Assembly: GCA_023853785.1 (NCBI GenBank)
Contig: JAJIRX010000533.1
Location: forward strand, 62,001 to 126,000
DNA length: 64,000 nt
Direction: 5' to 3'
DNA from: Psilocybe azurescens
Taxonomy: Eukaryota; Basidiomycota; Agaricomycetes; Agaricales; Agrocybaceae
The notes under the pieces: model-generated
Database searches by the model: none
The model's input: only the letters and a program-made list of their open reading frames with translations
What the model was told of the DNA's origin: nothing
Translations under genes and position numbers: made by a program
In this document: in pieces, positions 10,735-23,100 of the stretch
How positions within the stretch are numbered: position 1 is the stretch's first letter
How the letters are laid out: each line of letters begins with the position of its first letter

Positions 10735-12268
10735 TAGAGAATCTAAAGATCTTGATGAGCAGGTGGTTAAAGCAGTTGAAAAGTTGAAGAAATCATCCAC
10801 CAAGAAGATTGATGGACAGGAATAGTCTGAAGAACAGGGTCTTATATTGTTCAGAGGCAAGGTGTATGTCCCCGAAGACAAAAGATCTTGGAAGGAAAAT
10901 TGTGGAACTGCATCATGACACCTATATTGCTGGGCATCCAGGAAAATGGAAGGCTATAGAGCTGGTATCTAGAAATTATTGGTGGCCAGGAATGTCTCAT
11001 TATATTGCAGCATACACCAGAAGCTGTGATAGATGTAACAGAACCAAAACCTTATCTGCAAAACCTGTTGGCCAGCTTATTCCTACCCCAATTCCTACTG
11101 ATGTCTGGCAATATATCTCTGTGGACTTTATCACTGGACTTCCAGAATGCCAAGGCTATAATGCCCTCATGGCCATTGTAGACAGACTTAGCAAAATGAT
11201 CCACATTGTTGCCACCACAGATCAAATCACATCTGAAGGCACTGCTAAGCTGTACAGAGATTATGTCTGGAAGCTCCATGGTATACCTATCAAGATCACT
11301 TGTGAGAGAGGTCCACATTTTGTCTCTAAATTTATGAATGAGCATAACTCAATTCTTGGTATTCAGACTGCATCATCCACAGCCTATCACCCTCAGACTG
11401 ATGGTCAGACTGAAAGAGTTAACCAAGAAATTGAACAGTATCTTAGACTCTTCATAAATCATAGACAAGATGATTGGGTGGAATGGTTGTCACTAGCTGA
11501 ATTCTCCTACAATAACAGAGTTCAGGCTTCTACTGGACAGACTCCATTCATGCTGAACAATGGCAGACATACAAAGATGGGCACAGAACCACTTAGGGAT
11601 AGTAAAATACAGGCAGTTGATACCTTTGTTAAAAACATGGAAGAAGCCAAAAGAAAGCAGTATCTGCACTCAAGAAAGCTGCTGATGATATAGCTAAATT
11701 CTATGATAGAAACAGAGGAACAGCTGTTAAATACAAGGTTGGGGATTTAGTTTGGCTTGATGGAAAGGATCTCAAAGCTGAGAGGCCTTCTAAAAAGCTA
11801 GACAATAGGAGATATGGGCCTTATAAAGTCACTAAAATTATTGGCCCAAATGCTTATGAACTTAAGCTACCTCCTAGCATGAAGATCCATCCAGTGTTTA
11901 ACACTGTGAAACTCCTACCTTATCATCCTGATATTATTTCTAGAAGAAGACCTCTTTCTAGACCTCCTCCTGTTATTACTGGAGATAATCCAGAATGGGA
12001 AGTTGAAATCATCAAGAACAGTAGACTTTATAGGGGCAAGCTGCAGTATTTGGTCAAGTGGAAAAATTATCCAAATGAAGAAAGTACTTGGGAGCCTGCA
12101 GATAATCTCAAAGGGACCTCTAGACTGATCAAAGAATTCTATACTAGACATCTGGCTGCACCTAGAAGGATTTCTGCCCTTACTTTTGATAGACTTTCTT
12201 TTGTGCCTTTTGAAAATTTTACTATTCCTACTCTACCTTTAAAACCTTCCAAACTAGACCATAGTTAA
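10735..12268 (+). pseudogene. gypsy-3 integrase and chromodomain, catalytic Asp replaced
   Basis: From 10809 a 294-residue frame holds the zinc-binding HHCC region (HHDTYIAGHPG ... CDRCNR) and the integrase core (DFITGLP, then AYHPQTDGQTERVNQEIEQYL). The second catalytic aspartate, normally in SDRGPQF, reads CERGPHF here, so Asp is replaced by Glu at about 11305. A shift near 11690 separates the core from the C-terminal part, which ends in a chromodomain (EWEVEIIKNSR ... YLVKWKNYPNEESTWEP) up to 12268. The substitution plus the frameshift indicate loss of function. Confidence 0.85.
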
Positions 12269-12293
12269 GCACAGTTGTGGGAAAGGAGGGTGA

Positions 12294-12911
12294 TGTCAGT
12301 TTCATTTTGTCAAACAACATGGGAACCAAAGCAGAAACAAAAATACTTGACACATCATGACTTTTAAAAGACAACCACCTCATCACTCCCAAACCCAATC
12401 AACAATGCCTCATCTATTCTCTATCAAACACATCAAATCCACTTTTTTTTCATCCCCTGCACCCCAAAACACCTCCCTTATCGCATCTGAACCCCCTAAC
12501 ACACAAGACAAACTTCAAGATGTGCTCGAAAAACTCAAGCCGATCTTGCAAAATCCATGTGGCTAGAAAAACAGGCACATGATGAAGGGAAAAGGACAGC
12601 TCTAAAGTGGGCACAGGAACAGAGTGAAAATTATCAACTATGAATCGAGGAGATGAAGAAGAAAATCTCACCAAGCCTGACAATGAAAGTGATATGAAAA
12701 GCCTTCACCTTTAGAGTAGTATAAGTACTGCATGTTTTGTAGATAGATTCCCAGCTTCAATCTCTTAGGATTTCCACTATCATTGATGTGAACCTTCAGA
12801 TCATTGATTCCTCATAAGTCTATTCTCTGCTCTCTCCTCATCCCTTGCTCTTACTCTCTTGCTCATCTTTGTTGGTGGTCTTGTCACACTGATTTTAGTG
12901 TTGCCCTGACA
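12294..12911 (+). repeat. probable 3' LTR of gypsy-3
   Basis: A purine tract (GTGGGAAAGGAGGGTGA) ends at 12293 and is followed by TGTCAG. A matching CTGACA end is found at 12906-12911, giving a 618-bp LTR with 6-bp inverted tips. A TATA-like TATAAGTA lies near 12721. No second copy is in the window, so the right edge rests on the inverted tip only. Confidence 0.55.
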
Positions 12912-13079
12912 CTGAGCAACTGAAAAGATACCTATATTTAATCTCAGTAAAACCAGCAATTGATTTCCAATCTTACCCATCCCATTCCAGAACAAAAATT
13001 GGACAAAAGGAGACTGGGAAGAAGCCTTCAGCTTATATATTAATTGTCATTATCATAAGTTCAGTTCTCAATTTACTCC

Positions 13080-14099
13080 AGCATGACATATCTAAATGAG
13101 TGACAGGACATGCAATAGGAGGCCTAACAGATAAGGTCCCCTACACCGATATATCAAATGCCCAGTCCACCTTTATTGATGCAAAATATTTGCCTTTGAA
13201 TATGAAGTTCACAAACCCTAGGAATCTTCATAAAGAGGACATAAAGACATTTTTCACCTATTTGATTCACAGACAACAAACAACTATATCAACTTCAAGA
13301 AACATTTTGATTCTGTTCAGTAAAGCAGAAAGATGGAATAGGGCCATCTAAATATGCAGATGAGGCCAAGGCAAAACAAAACATAAAGGTGGAAATAAAA
13401 GAACATATTGCATTCAAAGCGATCAAGAAAAAACTCCAAATGCTATTGCACCAATTCTTATCAATCATACTAGTCTGGGGAATAGCACATAACTGACATT
13501 GATTGTGCAATCAGTGCCGGTGCCATTACTGCAATCAGCCCCAATGCCATTACTACAATTGGTCCCAATGCTATTCCTTCAACTGGCCCTGGTGCCATTA
13601 CTACATTTGGTCCCAATGCCATTCCTACAACTGGCCCCAATGCCCAATCCACACCAGTCCTTATCTGTCAATCACCCTCAACCAATTGTGGAATGAATGG
13701 CAAACAACAAACATGGAATCAATGTAACAGCATCAGCAAATTATGTATATGTTACTCATGATATCATGCAGTCCATTTATCCTTCTGAGGTTCACCACCC
13801 TTTGCCTGTCAATGGTCTGGCCAATGATATGCCAGTGTACTCTGTAGATTCAAATCAATATTCAGCATATCTCAAGAAACACAGAGCACGAGAGGGCACT
13901 ACAGTATCAATCAATGGTGATAACCTTCAAGTCCAACAAATAAATTGTTCCCTTGTTGGTCAGACCATGCCAACACCCTGTGCAATACCGGGGCCAACTC
14001 CTTCAAATGAAGCACCACAGGATAGCCCTGTCGCTCCAATCACCTCAAAAAGAGAAAAGGGAAAAAAAAAAAAAAAAAAAGGTGTTGATGATGCAGAAT
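13080..14099 (+). pseudogene. hypothetical host-like gene, decayed, interrupted by E1
   Basis: Three stretches read as protein but in different frames: a segment from 13100 (KFTNPRNLHKEDIKTFF), a repeat-bearing stretch at 13501-13780, and a stretch from 13697 ending in a lysine-rich run (KREKGKKKKKK) at about 14082. The run of A at 14061-14080 encodes the lysines and is a likely shift site. E1 is inserted at 14099. Removing E1 and one target duplication restores an open frame for a further 20 codons (VDDAELSSPL..) to a stop near 16655. I do not recognise the family, although the first segment resembles expanded hypothetical proteins of Agaricomycetes. Confidence 0.4.
13515..13652 (+). repeat. 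coding-like tandem repeat, GPNAI motif
   Basis: Imperfect repeats of about 24-48 bp read as GPNAI(P/T)TTG-type units (SPNAITTIGPNAIPS, GPGAITTFGPNAIPT). Reading frame is kept through at least six units, so this probably was coding sequence. It is part of the decayed gene that E1 interrupts. Confidence 0.5.
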
Positions 14100-14117
14100 C
14101 AGTACTTTACCATCCCC

Positions 14118-14215
14118 CACACAGTCCATATGGACTCCACTGGACTTGCCTATATACTGAATGTAAAAGAAAACAGAGTCCAGTGGACTCCACTGGACTC
14201 CACTGGATTCCACTG
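14118..14215. repeat. left subterminal ~10-bp repeats of E1
   Basis: Copies of GTCCACTGGA / TCCACTGGAC occur at the edge of E1, dense near 14180-14215. The unit is nearly its own reverse complement. The same unit recurs at the right end (16318-16556) and at the surviving end of E4 (28780-28940). Confidence 0.75.
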
Positions 14216-14449
14216 CACTTTAGTAGATCTTATACTATACAGTGAATATGGACCAAGATAACTGCAGTCCACTGGACCTGATACAGTAAATAAATTCAGA
14301 TTAGTGGAATACAATATATTAATAACTATTTAATACATTACTATCTACATGCGAGGGCCAAGACAAAAGGAAGAAAAAAGCGAATAAAAAAGCGAATAAA
14401 AATAAAAATAAAAAAGGGGGCAGGAGCAGTACTTTACCATCGTATGTAT

Positions 14450-15015
14450 CGTCTGTCAGGTCGTTGGTACACATTGTGCCCTTCATCATTGTCTTCAAAG
14501 CTGCTGTCCATGTTGTCTTTGCCCTTGTTGTCACTGTCGCAGCTGCTGTCCTCATACCTGTTGGTACCCGTCACCGTTGTTCGTGTCCTTGTCGCAGTCG
14601 CAGCCTTGCAGCTGCTGTGCTTGTCCTCGTCGCAGCTGCTGTCCTTGCTGTCCTTGTACCCATCGCCATCACCCTCATCGCTGTTGCAGCTGTTGTCTCC
14701 GTTCTCATTCTCGTCACCTTTGTACATGTCATCCGTGTCGTCCTTGTACCCTTTGCTGTTGTCCACGTCGTAGCCACTGTCATTGTATGTGTCCATACCC
14801 ATTGCTGTCGCTGCTGCAGCTGCTGTCCCCATCCTCATTGTTGTCACAGCTGTTGTCCCTGTCCCTGTCCTCATCCCCATTGTCCCTGTCTGTCCTTGTC
14901 ACTGTCACAGCTGCCGTCCGTATCATCATTGTTGTTGCAGCTGCCGTCCCCATCCCTCGTTGTTGTCGCAGCTGTTGTCCTCGTCCCCGTCCCCCGTCCC
15001 CCGTCCCCGTCCCCT
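14450..15015. repeat. cryptically simple GTC/GTT-rich block of E1
   Basis: About 560 bp built of imperfect 6-bp units such as GTCCTT, GTCGTT and GTCGCA. Several frames on both strands are open only because the composition excludes stops. Counterparts lie at 28140-28600 (E4), 32990-33520 (E6) and 46400-46560 (E7, short). Confidence 0.8.
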
Positions 15016-15373
15016 ATTTGACGCGAATTGACATGTTTTACTTCGCGAAAAGCATGTATTTTCTCATGTTCAAAGCACTGTTGGATACTCCTGACTTATA
15101 TCTTTCCAGAGGTATATAATATATTATGATAAGTGTGTTATTTAACACAAAGTGTCCGATTTTACCATTATTTTGTACCTTATATCGCGTGCGACACGCG
15201 TAATTTCGCGTTTTACGTTTCAAATTTTTGACAGCTGTATTCTCCTCGTTTTTCCGCACATTTCGATCTATAACATGTCTATATATGTGCCCTACAAGTG
15301 GTACAACATTATATTTGGCAGGGCCCAAAGGGGTATATATAGCACAAAGTTTCTATATATGTACAAGCACTGA

Positions 15374-15465
15374 TGGTATAGTTGGTTGATCACTGATGTG
15401 TGAGAGTCTGGTCACATGACCTGTCCCACCCTTTGGTTCAATTCCTGTTGATGGCATTCTTTTAT
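15374..15465 (+). ncRNA. tRNA-like Pol III A/B-box module of E1
   Basis: An A box (TGGTATAGTTGG, 15374-15385) and a B box (GGTTCAATTCC, 15435-15445) lie 49 bases apart, followed by TTCTTTTA as a possible Pol III terminator. The bases after the B box (TGTTGATGGC) resemble those of E2 (TGTTGAGTG) and E6 (TATTGGTGC). No clean cloverleaf could be drawn by eye, so a working tRNA is unlikely. Confidence 0.5.
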
Positions 15466-15589
15466 TTATTATATTGTGCCTATGTCATGTGATTTATTTC
15501 TTAATTAGGAAGTCTGGCTACTCCCACTCAGGATATATCAGGTTTTCTGGCAGCTGCCATCTGTTGATACATGAAGGGGGCATATACAG

Positions 15590-15970
15590 GTGGTCCCCAT
15601 CCCCGTCCTTGTCCTTGTCTCTGTTGTACCTGTCCCTGTCCTTGTCCTTGTCCTTGTCTCCATTGTACCTGTCCCCGTCCCCGTCCTTGTCCTCGTTGTA
15701 CCCATCCCTGTCCTTGTCCTTGTCCCTGTCGTACCCGCCCCAGTCCCTTGTCCTTGTCCCCGTTGTACCCACCCTTGCCCTTGACCTTGCCCTTGTCCTT
15801 GTCTGGGTTGTTCTTGCCTACGTCTGGGTCCTTGCCTATGTCCTCGTCCAGGTCCTTGTCATCACATTGGCGGCCTCGCCTGGGTCCTTGTCATCATGTT
15901 CGCGGTCGTCCTTGTCCGGGTCCTCGTTGTTGCTGTTGTTGTTGTTGTTGTTGGTGTGGCTGTTGTGGGG
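15590..15970. repeat. second cryptically simple GTCC/GTTGTT block of E1
   Basis: Imperfect CCTTGTCCTTGT / CCCGTTGTACC units pass into a (GTT)n run near 15925-15950. All long frames here are composition artefacts. Confidence 0.75.
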
Positions 15971-16317
15971 TCATCGTCATCCTCCATTGTGTCAGGTTGG
16001 CTGTCACCTGGCTCCGACCGACGAGGTGGTAGTGGTGGTAGTTGGAAGAAAGGGTGGGGTCTGATGGACTGTTGTTGTGCCGATTGGCCAATGCCAGGCA
16101 CACATGTGCATCACATGTGCCTGTGAAATTTCACCCTGTGGACTGAACAAAATACAAAAATGTATCCATAGGGAGGTTTTGCTCCCATGTAAATTTAACT
16201 ATTGTTTCATTTAATTGTTATTTCATATAGTTTATTTCTATTAATTTTACTCTTTTATTTTTGCAATTAATATTAATAACTAATGATCATACTTCGGATA
16301 TTGTGTTAATTATTGCA

Positions 16318-16556
16318 TCCAGTGGACTCCAGTGGATTCAACTGGACTGTGCTAATAAATATATTATTTGTTGTTGTTCAGTGAATATTTAAGCCCCAGT
16401 CCAGTGGACTCCAGTGGACTTGACTGGACTTATAATCCACTGGACTGAGACTGGACTGAAAATTTGGCAGGAGTCCAGTTCCAGTCCAGTGGACTAGACA
16501 ATCTGTCAGCCAGTTTGGCTGGACAGAGAGTCCACTGGAGTCCACTGGAGTCCATA
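16318..16556. repeat. right subterminal ~10-bp repeats of E1
   Basis: Ten or more copies of CCAGTGGACT / AGTCCACTGG are scattered in both orientations up to the right terminus of E1. They are inverted relative to the left array, so single-stranded E1 could fold end to end. Confidence 0.75.
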
Positions 16557-19500
16557 TGAATTGTGTGGGGAAAGGAAAGACCTCATGCAGAATTATCATC
16601 TCCATTGCAATCAACTGTAGTTGAATTGCATTGTAGTAGTTGGCATAAGTAATTGGCCCTGATTGTAGTCTATTCTTCAAAATGCAAAGCAAAATTCATA
16701 TTTATAAATAATAAATATTGTAATTCAAATCAAGAAATATATACATGTGCAATTTGAATGTTATTTACAATTTTATAGCTCTAAACCTGACAATGTTTCT
16801 TCTGTTTCCTTCCATTGGCTGTGTTGTCTGTAAGTGAACATTTGCCCAGTTGACCAGGTGTAGGACTACGAGATGCTGATTCTGATTGGCCAGGTGATGC
16901 AAGATGTGGAGACTGACAATGTGAATGAGATATGTTATCTGGCAGTGCAGGTGGCACAAGAAGTGATGGCGATATCTAAAGAGAAATTATTAACAGAGCC
17001 AACTGTGCAGATTTGAGGCTGATGCTTACCAGCCCCAATGACTGTTGTGTGTCAACTGATGTCAGCTCTGTATCTATGTTTTTCGGTGGAATGGTGGCAT
17101 CAATGTTTATATCTGTATCTGATGTAGCAATGGTGGTGGTGGTGTGGACAACATCTGGAAGAGAGCTGGCCACAATGATGGCAGTACCATATGCAGCCTA
17201 CTCCTGTGAGTTAAGTGGGGTTGGTGGAATCAAGTTCACTGCTGGAGTGATATCCTGATGAAGAGATGAAGAAGTTACCCTTTGATGTTCAGGATCATCT
17301 TCTGTGTTGTGAACATCCATCCGAGTGTCGGGGCTGGTGACTGACGATGTGTCATTTGGGGCCAATGGTTTCTCATCAGCTGCAACATTCAGTGCTGATG
17401 GTATATCCACTGCTGCAATGTTTGAGCCTGGAGTTACCTGTTCAGCCACATTGTTCTGATGGGATGCTGCATCATCGGCCAAAAGTTTGGGACTGTTGTT
17501 GCTTTATCAGAGCCTATGCTTGGGTCTGATGTTGAGATGTCAGCCACTCGACTTGGGCCTGATGTCACATCATTGGCCCCAATATTTAAGACCACCATTT
17601 CAATGTCAGCTGATGGAATAGTCGGCACCAATATTCTGTCCCGGCACTCTGCTGACCCATTCTCTTCCCCTATGGCCATTGGCCCTACATCTTGTCCTGC
17701 ACTTGATTGCAGGCCTAATACTTGTTCATTGTCTTGATGAGGTAATTGTCTGCAAGACTGTTGTAAAATACCAGCAATACTATTGTACTGGGCTTCAAAA
17801 AGTTGCAATATCTTCAAAATGTTGTCCATTTGGCCTTCCAACCAAGTGACTCAGTGACCAAGACCAACATTTGGTCCATGAGCTGCTGACTGCTCCAACA
17901 AATGGCACAATTCATTACAGTCATATGCCATTGATAATGCTGTTGATGCATTGGCCACCACTGAAACAAGTTGGGACACTACAGCATCCACTTTGGAAGC
18001 TAAGTCTTTGTTGTCGCTGTCAGCTTGCATTTCTAATGATTATTTTATTAATAAAAATTGGTGCCAAATTAAGATAACACATTCAAAATCATACCACAAT
18101 ATTTTCCTTTCTCCAATGCTGATAATCATTGTACATAGTCTTCATCAGCTGTAGCCAATCCAACACATCAGTCCCAACCTGATGTCTCTGCCTGTGTACA
18201 GACCGCCTGAGATGGCTCAGCTGCCCTGCGTTTTCCAACTGTTTGTGGATTGGATACTCGTAGGTCCTTGTCACTTTCATTGTCATCCTCAGGGTCAGGC
18301 AACGGTTCATCACTGGATTCAACTACTGGCCATGATTTTGGCTTCCTCTTTGTGCTCAACAATTTTCTTTTTTATTTTTGACCATATCCCCATTGGCCAA
18401 AGCTGCATTTTACCTTGAACTTGCTACACCTCCAACATGCTCCATGTCCATTTGCTCAATCATAACAATCTGTATTTGCCTTTCAGCACCAATAACAAGG
18501 GATGGTATTTTGCCTTCTTTGTATGGGCAACAGGCAGCTTGTTGTGTCTTCTATCTGTTCATCATGGTCTACTGGTGTTTAATAATGAGGTATGCTCCTT
18601 TCTGAACTAACATTGTGTCACCAATGCTGATGCATGTTGGCCCCATCATGTTGGCCCCACTCAGCTCCCATCTGCTACTCCTCAGCCCATGGCTGACCCA
18701 TTCTGGGCACTGACCCTTTTGGCAAAATGTACAGATTTTTTGGGTCCATACCATTGCTTTCTTGCATGACTTGTCCTTGATCAAAGTCGTCATCAGCTGA
18801 ATTCAATTGGTACTGCGCAGGCTGATGATGAACCCGTGTTGATGCTTCTCTACTTGTAGGGTTTTGTGGGTGCAGAGTGTGTTCTTGACTACCCTCTATA
18901 GAGGCAGGTGCACAAACAATGTTTTCAGGCACACTGTATCCTGTGATTGCCTGCACCAGTCACAGTATTGGCTCCATCATCACATTATCAAAATTCGCCA
19001 AATTTTGTTGGTGTTTGTCTAGAAAATCTGCTGTCTGCCCATCTTTCTTTACCTCCTTCCAAGCCTTCAAAATCCCCAGAAAAACATGTGCATGTTGAAT
19101 ACCAGCTGCAGATAGGCCACCTCAGGACCTGTCTTTCTGTGCATCTTGAATATCTCCCACTATAGTCACACATCAGTAGGTTTTAAAATGTATAACATAT
19201 CTTTACCCACCAATTGCACCGTCATGTGCTTGATTTCCTGAGGTCTTTACACTCCCCACAGGTACTGATTGGAACTGGTCAGAATCTGACCAGTTCAATA
19301 GAATTTTATTTGGCAGTGTCTCTGCCAAATTAGCAGGAAAATGTCCAAATTTTTCCAACCAGATTCTGATCAGAACTACCAGTACCAACCAGTTCCACTG
19401 TTAACAAGTCTAACCAAAATCTGACTGGAATCCAAGTGGAATTCATCAAATTTGAAACCCAATTAGACCCAATTCTGAGTGGAATCCGAGTGGTATCAAG

Positions 19501-20032
19501 CAGGACCATATTATGTCAGCATACTATTTACAGCTCAGCAAGTAATAACACGAAAAGTATACATAGATCTCAACAGTTTGTGACAAATTTGGTACTGTTA
19601 GAATTGTAAAATTAAGGAGAATATGTTTATATAATAGTTATATAAAATTAAAAATTTCTGGTAAAGAAATACCTATTTTTCATATAAATCTGTGCTTATA
19701 TAATCTAAATTTCTTGAATAAAATTAATTTTTGTATTCCATTAATTTCTATTATTGCAACACTATTAATATATAGCTAACAGAGTGCTATTTTGTTGCAA
19801 AAAGTAGTTTACAATATCCAAATATATTCAAATTTACAGTATTTTGTATATTGAAGATGCTGACATAATATTCAGATGATATTGTAATTACAGGTGCATT
19901 GCCCTCAATTTTCTGATCATTTTGATATATAATATGTGGGTATAGCTTCAGAGGAAGTGCCAGAATATATTATTGGGTGTTGTAAAGAATGGTATATAAT
20001 TCATAAAATGTTAAGAATACCACAAGCAATAG

Positions 20033-20106
20033 TAGTGTAGTTGGTAATGTGTGTATAGAATTAATATATATAAAGCTGTTGGTTCAATTCCTGTTGAGTG
20101 TATTTT
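20033..20106 (+). ncRNA. tRNA-like Pol III A/B-box module of E2
   Basis: A box TAGTGTAGTTGG (20033-20044) and B box GGTTCAATTCC (20081-20091) are separated by 36 bases, with TTTT at 20103-20106 as the first terminator candidate. It is nearly identical to the modules of E3 and E5. The AT-only stretch between the boxes (TTAATATATATAAA) argues against a folded tRNA. Confidence 0.5.
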
Positions 20107-20189
20107 ATAATTTTGCATTTATCTATAATATAAGAGAGCTCAATGACTAAGCTTTTCTGAAAGAGGAAATATAATGTTACATAAGTCAA

Positions 20190-23100
20190 ACAAGCTTTAT
20201 GACCGCCCGCTGCGTCGGGGATTCGCTCGCTCACCCCCTGTGCTTCACGGCAGGGTCAACAGCTTGCTGGGGCTGTGCCCCCAGACCCGCTTAAGCCCTG
20301 CGCCTCCTCATTGAAAAATAAATAATACCAATTACAATTATTATATCTTGGGGGAATGAGCTTCGCTCATCCCCCTTTATTGACATTCCATGTCTCATGA
20401 AAATAATAATAATAGCAGACACTCTTGGGGATGAGCTGCGCTCATCCCCCTTACTACACCCCTAATATAATGTGTGGGATGAGCACAGCTCACCCTCCCC
20501 TACTTCACAGCCTGCCCTACAGCTTGTTGGGGTTGCACTCTTCCATCCCACTATGGAGGCACACAGCATCTTCATAGTCAGATTATATACACTCAGTCAA
20601 TAACAGTGAACAAATACACAAATATTTATACACAGCACTCTATATTCTGTGTCCATTAAATTTCTTTTGCTTCAACAATCTCAAACTAAATTTTTAAACC
20701 ATATTAAACCCATTCCAACTAATCCACACTACCTTTGCCACCATGTCTGTTTTAATATTCACACTCATATCCACTCCCAATCAATCATTATTCTACTTTA
20801 TATTTTATACAATACTGCACTACTCATTTACTATCTATCACTCACCTCATAGCCACAGCACTATAGATGCCATGCTATTTTAAATTTCATAGCTTACACT
20901 CTTTCTCTTCACAACCAAAATATCTGTCTCTACACCCCACTACTTTAATTCTACAAAATTTAATCACATCAATCTACACCCTATAGTACATTACAATCTA
21001 AAATCAATTTTCATAACATATCACAGAGCATTCACCTCACTCACCACTTCTGCTTCATCCTCAGGCCTACATCTTATCACTGCTCCATCTCTCTATCTCA
21101 CTATAGACATTTGTAGCACCTCCATACTCACATTTTTTTACTGACTGTCAATAACAGTGAACATTTCTGTCTCTATCTAACAATCTCACAAATCTCCAAC
21201 CAAAATTTAAAACCATATTACACCCACTCCAACTAATCCACCACAACTTCACCCCTGTACTCAGAATCTACATCCCTGCCTATCCCCACTCCCAATTATT
21301 TGCCAATTATTGCCTCTATTACTTATAATACTTGACTGCCCTTTCATTACCCACCAATATCTTGATATGCACAGCACCTGCGGCGCTGTGCCATTTTAAA
21401 TTTTATAACTTACACTTTTTTTCTTCAAAATCCAAATAGCTGTTCTCAGCCCCCACCACTTTGGTCCTGTAAATGAATTAATCACATCAATCTATATCCT
21501 ATAGTACATTACAATTCAAATATCAATTCCCACTCCTAATAGTTAACACTCTCTTTAATTATACCCACTACATGGGCAAAGCATACTCCAGCTTTATTCT
21601 TAAACATTAAATTTACTACCTATACAGCACTGTATATCACCTATTTTCAATTACAAAGGCACATCTCAGTGCTATCTTTCTATCCAAATCTTTATTTAAA
21701 TAGCACCCACACATCCACAAATCCCCTGCTGCTATGTGTCAGTCATGAAGCTAAATGGCACAGTGCATCTGGGATTTGCTAAGGGTGCTCTACACCTCCA
21801 TACCAAAAATAATATCAATATTCCATCACTTCACCCTTTCTATGTCTAATGAAAAACATTTGAGTATGTCTCTACAAAAGCATGCCATCTTTAGCGCTAT
21901 GTCCATGCTACTATACATTTCCACAATATATCCCCAGCCCACTCTTGAACAATTATTGTGTAGATTACTTGTAATAACATTCTTTTTGCATAGAGAACTG
22001 GAATATTCTACTATGCACAGCACCTGCAGCACTGTATCATTTTAAAATTTACAGATTATACTCTTCACAATTAAAATTTAAAATAGCTGTCCCCTGACCT
22101 TTCCCATTGTAAAATTGTGTCCCAGTGCTATCTTTCTGTCTACACCTTTATTTAAACAGTTCCAACTATAATTCATTTCATACTAACTTTTCCACTGTCC
22201 ACAATGCCCCTGTTTTGATATTTATTTAGTTGTATTTATTTCAGCCTTTTAACTCTTTTATCCAATACATAGTCTCCATTACAAAGGTGTCAACCAACCA
22301 CAATATCTGCAGACAGAAATGTCCCATTCAAATAGTCTTTGACACAGATTTATTGATCCACTTGCTCATAGTGCACTGTGCATGCAAGAGTGTGCATATT
22401 TTTTGTTTTCAGAGCCACCCAAAGCAGCTTCAATAGAGCTGGGTATGGCTCATAGACACATTGAGGGTTCATTATTTAAGCACAGAATGTTTTCCAGGCT
22501 TTGTGGCACCCATTTTGTTGTTTGCCATTAGCCTCTGGTTGTTTGTTTCAAAAGGTCCCGTAGCGCCGGCCCCAAAACACAATAGTCTGCTTAATAATAA
22601 TTAGTCATGATTAGGTAACTTGATTCTCCTTTTCGGGTAACCTTAGTCATCGTGCTCTCTTATATTATAGATTACTTAATCATGACAAAGCACACCTTTG
22701 TGTTTTAGGGACTGTGAGGCGGGGCCTTTTGAAACAAACATCCAGTGGCTGATGGCAAACAACAAAATGGGTGCCACACAGTCCGAAAAAAGGTTCCATG
22801 TCTAAATAACACCTCCTCAATGTGCCTATTACCCATTTCCAGTTGTACTGAAGCATTTTCTGTGGTTTTGGCTTTGGTGAGCAGATGTTGTGGTTTAGAC
22901 TATTTAAAACAGAAAACTCAAATGAAAACCACTGAATAAATTTGCAAACAACAGGTATGATTGGGGTAGTGAACAAGTTAGTATGGAATGAACTATGGGT
23001 TGGTGACAATGTTTTCTGTGAGTGGAATGGGATGGAAATATTTAAATACAGATGTAGATAGAAAAATAGAACTGGGACACAGTTTTACAACTGGAAATAG

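Larger units (their letters stand above)
9546..12911 (+). mobile_element. Ty3/gypsy chromovirus of a second lineage, 5' truncated
   Basis: The element enters in mid reverse transcriptase (LNNMTIKNSYPL-like, frame open from about 9555), with integrase, chromodomain and a 3' LTR following. No gag, protease or 5' LTR is present to the left; E3 and then a Helitron lie there. The protein and LTR sequences differ clearly from copies 1 and 2, and the DNA is more AT-rich, so this is an older or separate chromovirus family. Confidence 0.85.
14100..16584 (+). mobile_element. E1: complete Pol III-core terminal-repeat element, family 1
   Basis: A 2485-bp insertion is bounded by the 9-bp duplication ATGCAGAAT (14091-14099 and 16585-16593). 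The left end reads CAGTACTTTACCATCCCCC; the right end, on the other strand, reads GAGGTCTTTCCTTTCCCC. Just inside each end are repeats of about 10 bp built on TCCAGTGGAC / GTCCACTGGA (14118-14215; 16318-16556). The interior has two cryptically simple GTC/GTT-rich blocks and a Pol III A/B-box module. No transposase-like reading frame is present, so it is presumably non-autonomous. Ends and target size resemble neither Tc1/mariner (TA) nor piggyBac (TTAA); 8-9 bp duplications occur in hAT and Mutator-like elements. Confidence 0.75.

Noticed and set aside
14464..15121. Long overlapping open frames rich in Val/Ala/Ser/Cys
   Set aside because: They fall in GTC/GTT simple sequence, are open in several frames on both strands, and have no domain or conserved frame; composition alone explains them. 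The same holds for 28064-28657, 32885-33914 and 15474-16064.
14100..16584. Assigning E1-E7 to Mutator-like or hAT elements
   Set aside because: Duplication size fits either, but the ends differ from each other and no transposase is present, so naming a superfamily would be guesswork.
20645..20852. Small protein-like frames within the arms of the E2 inverted repeat
   Set aside because: Short, AT-driven, present on both strands and not preserved between the two arms.
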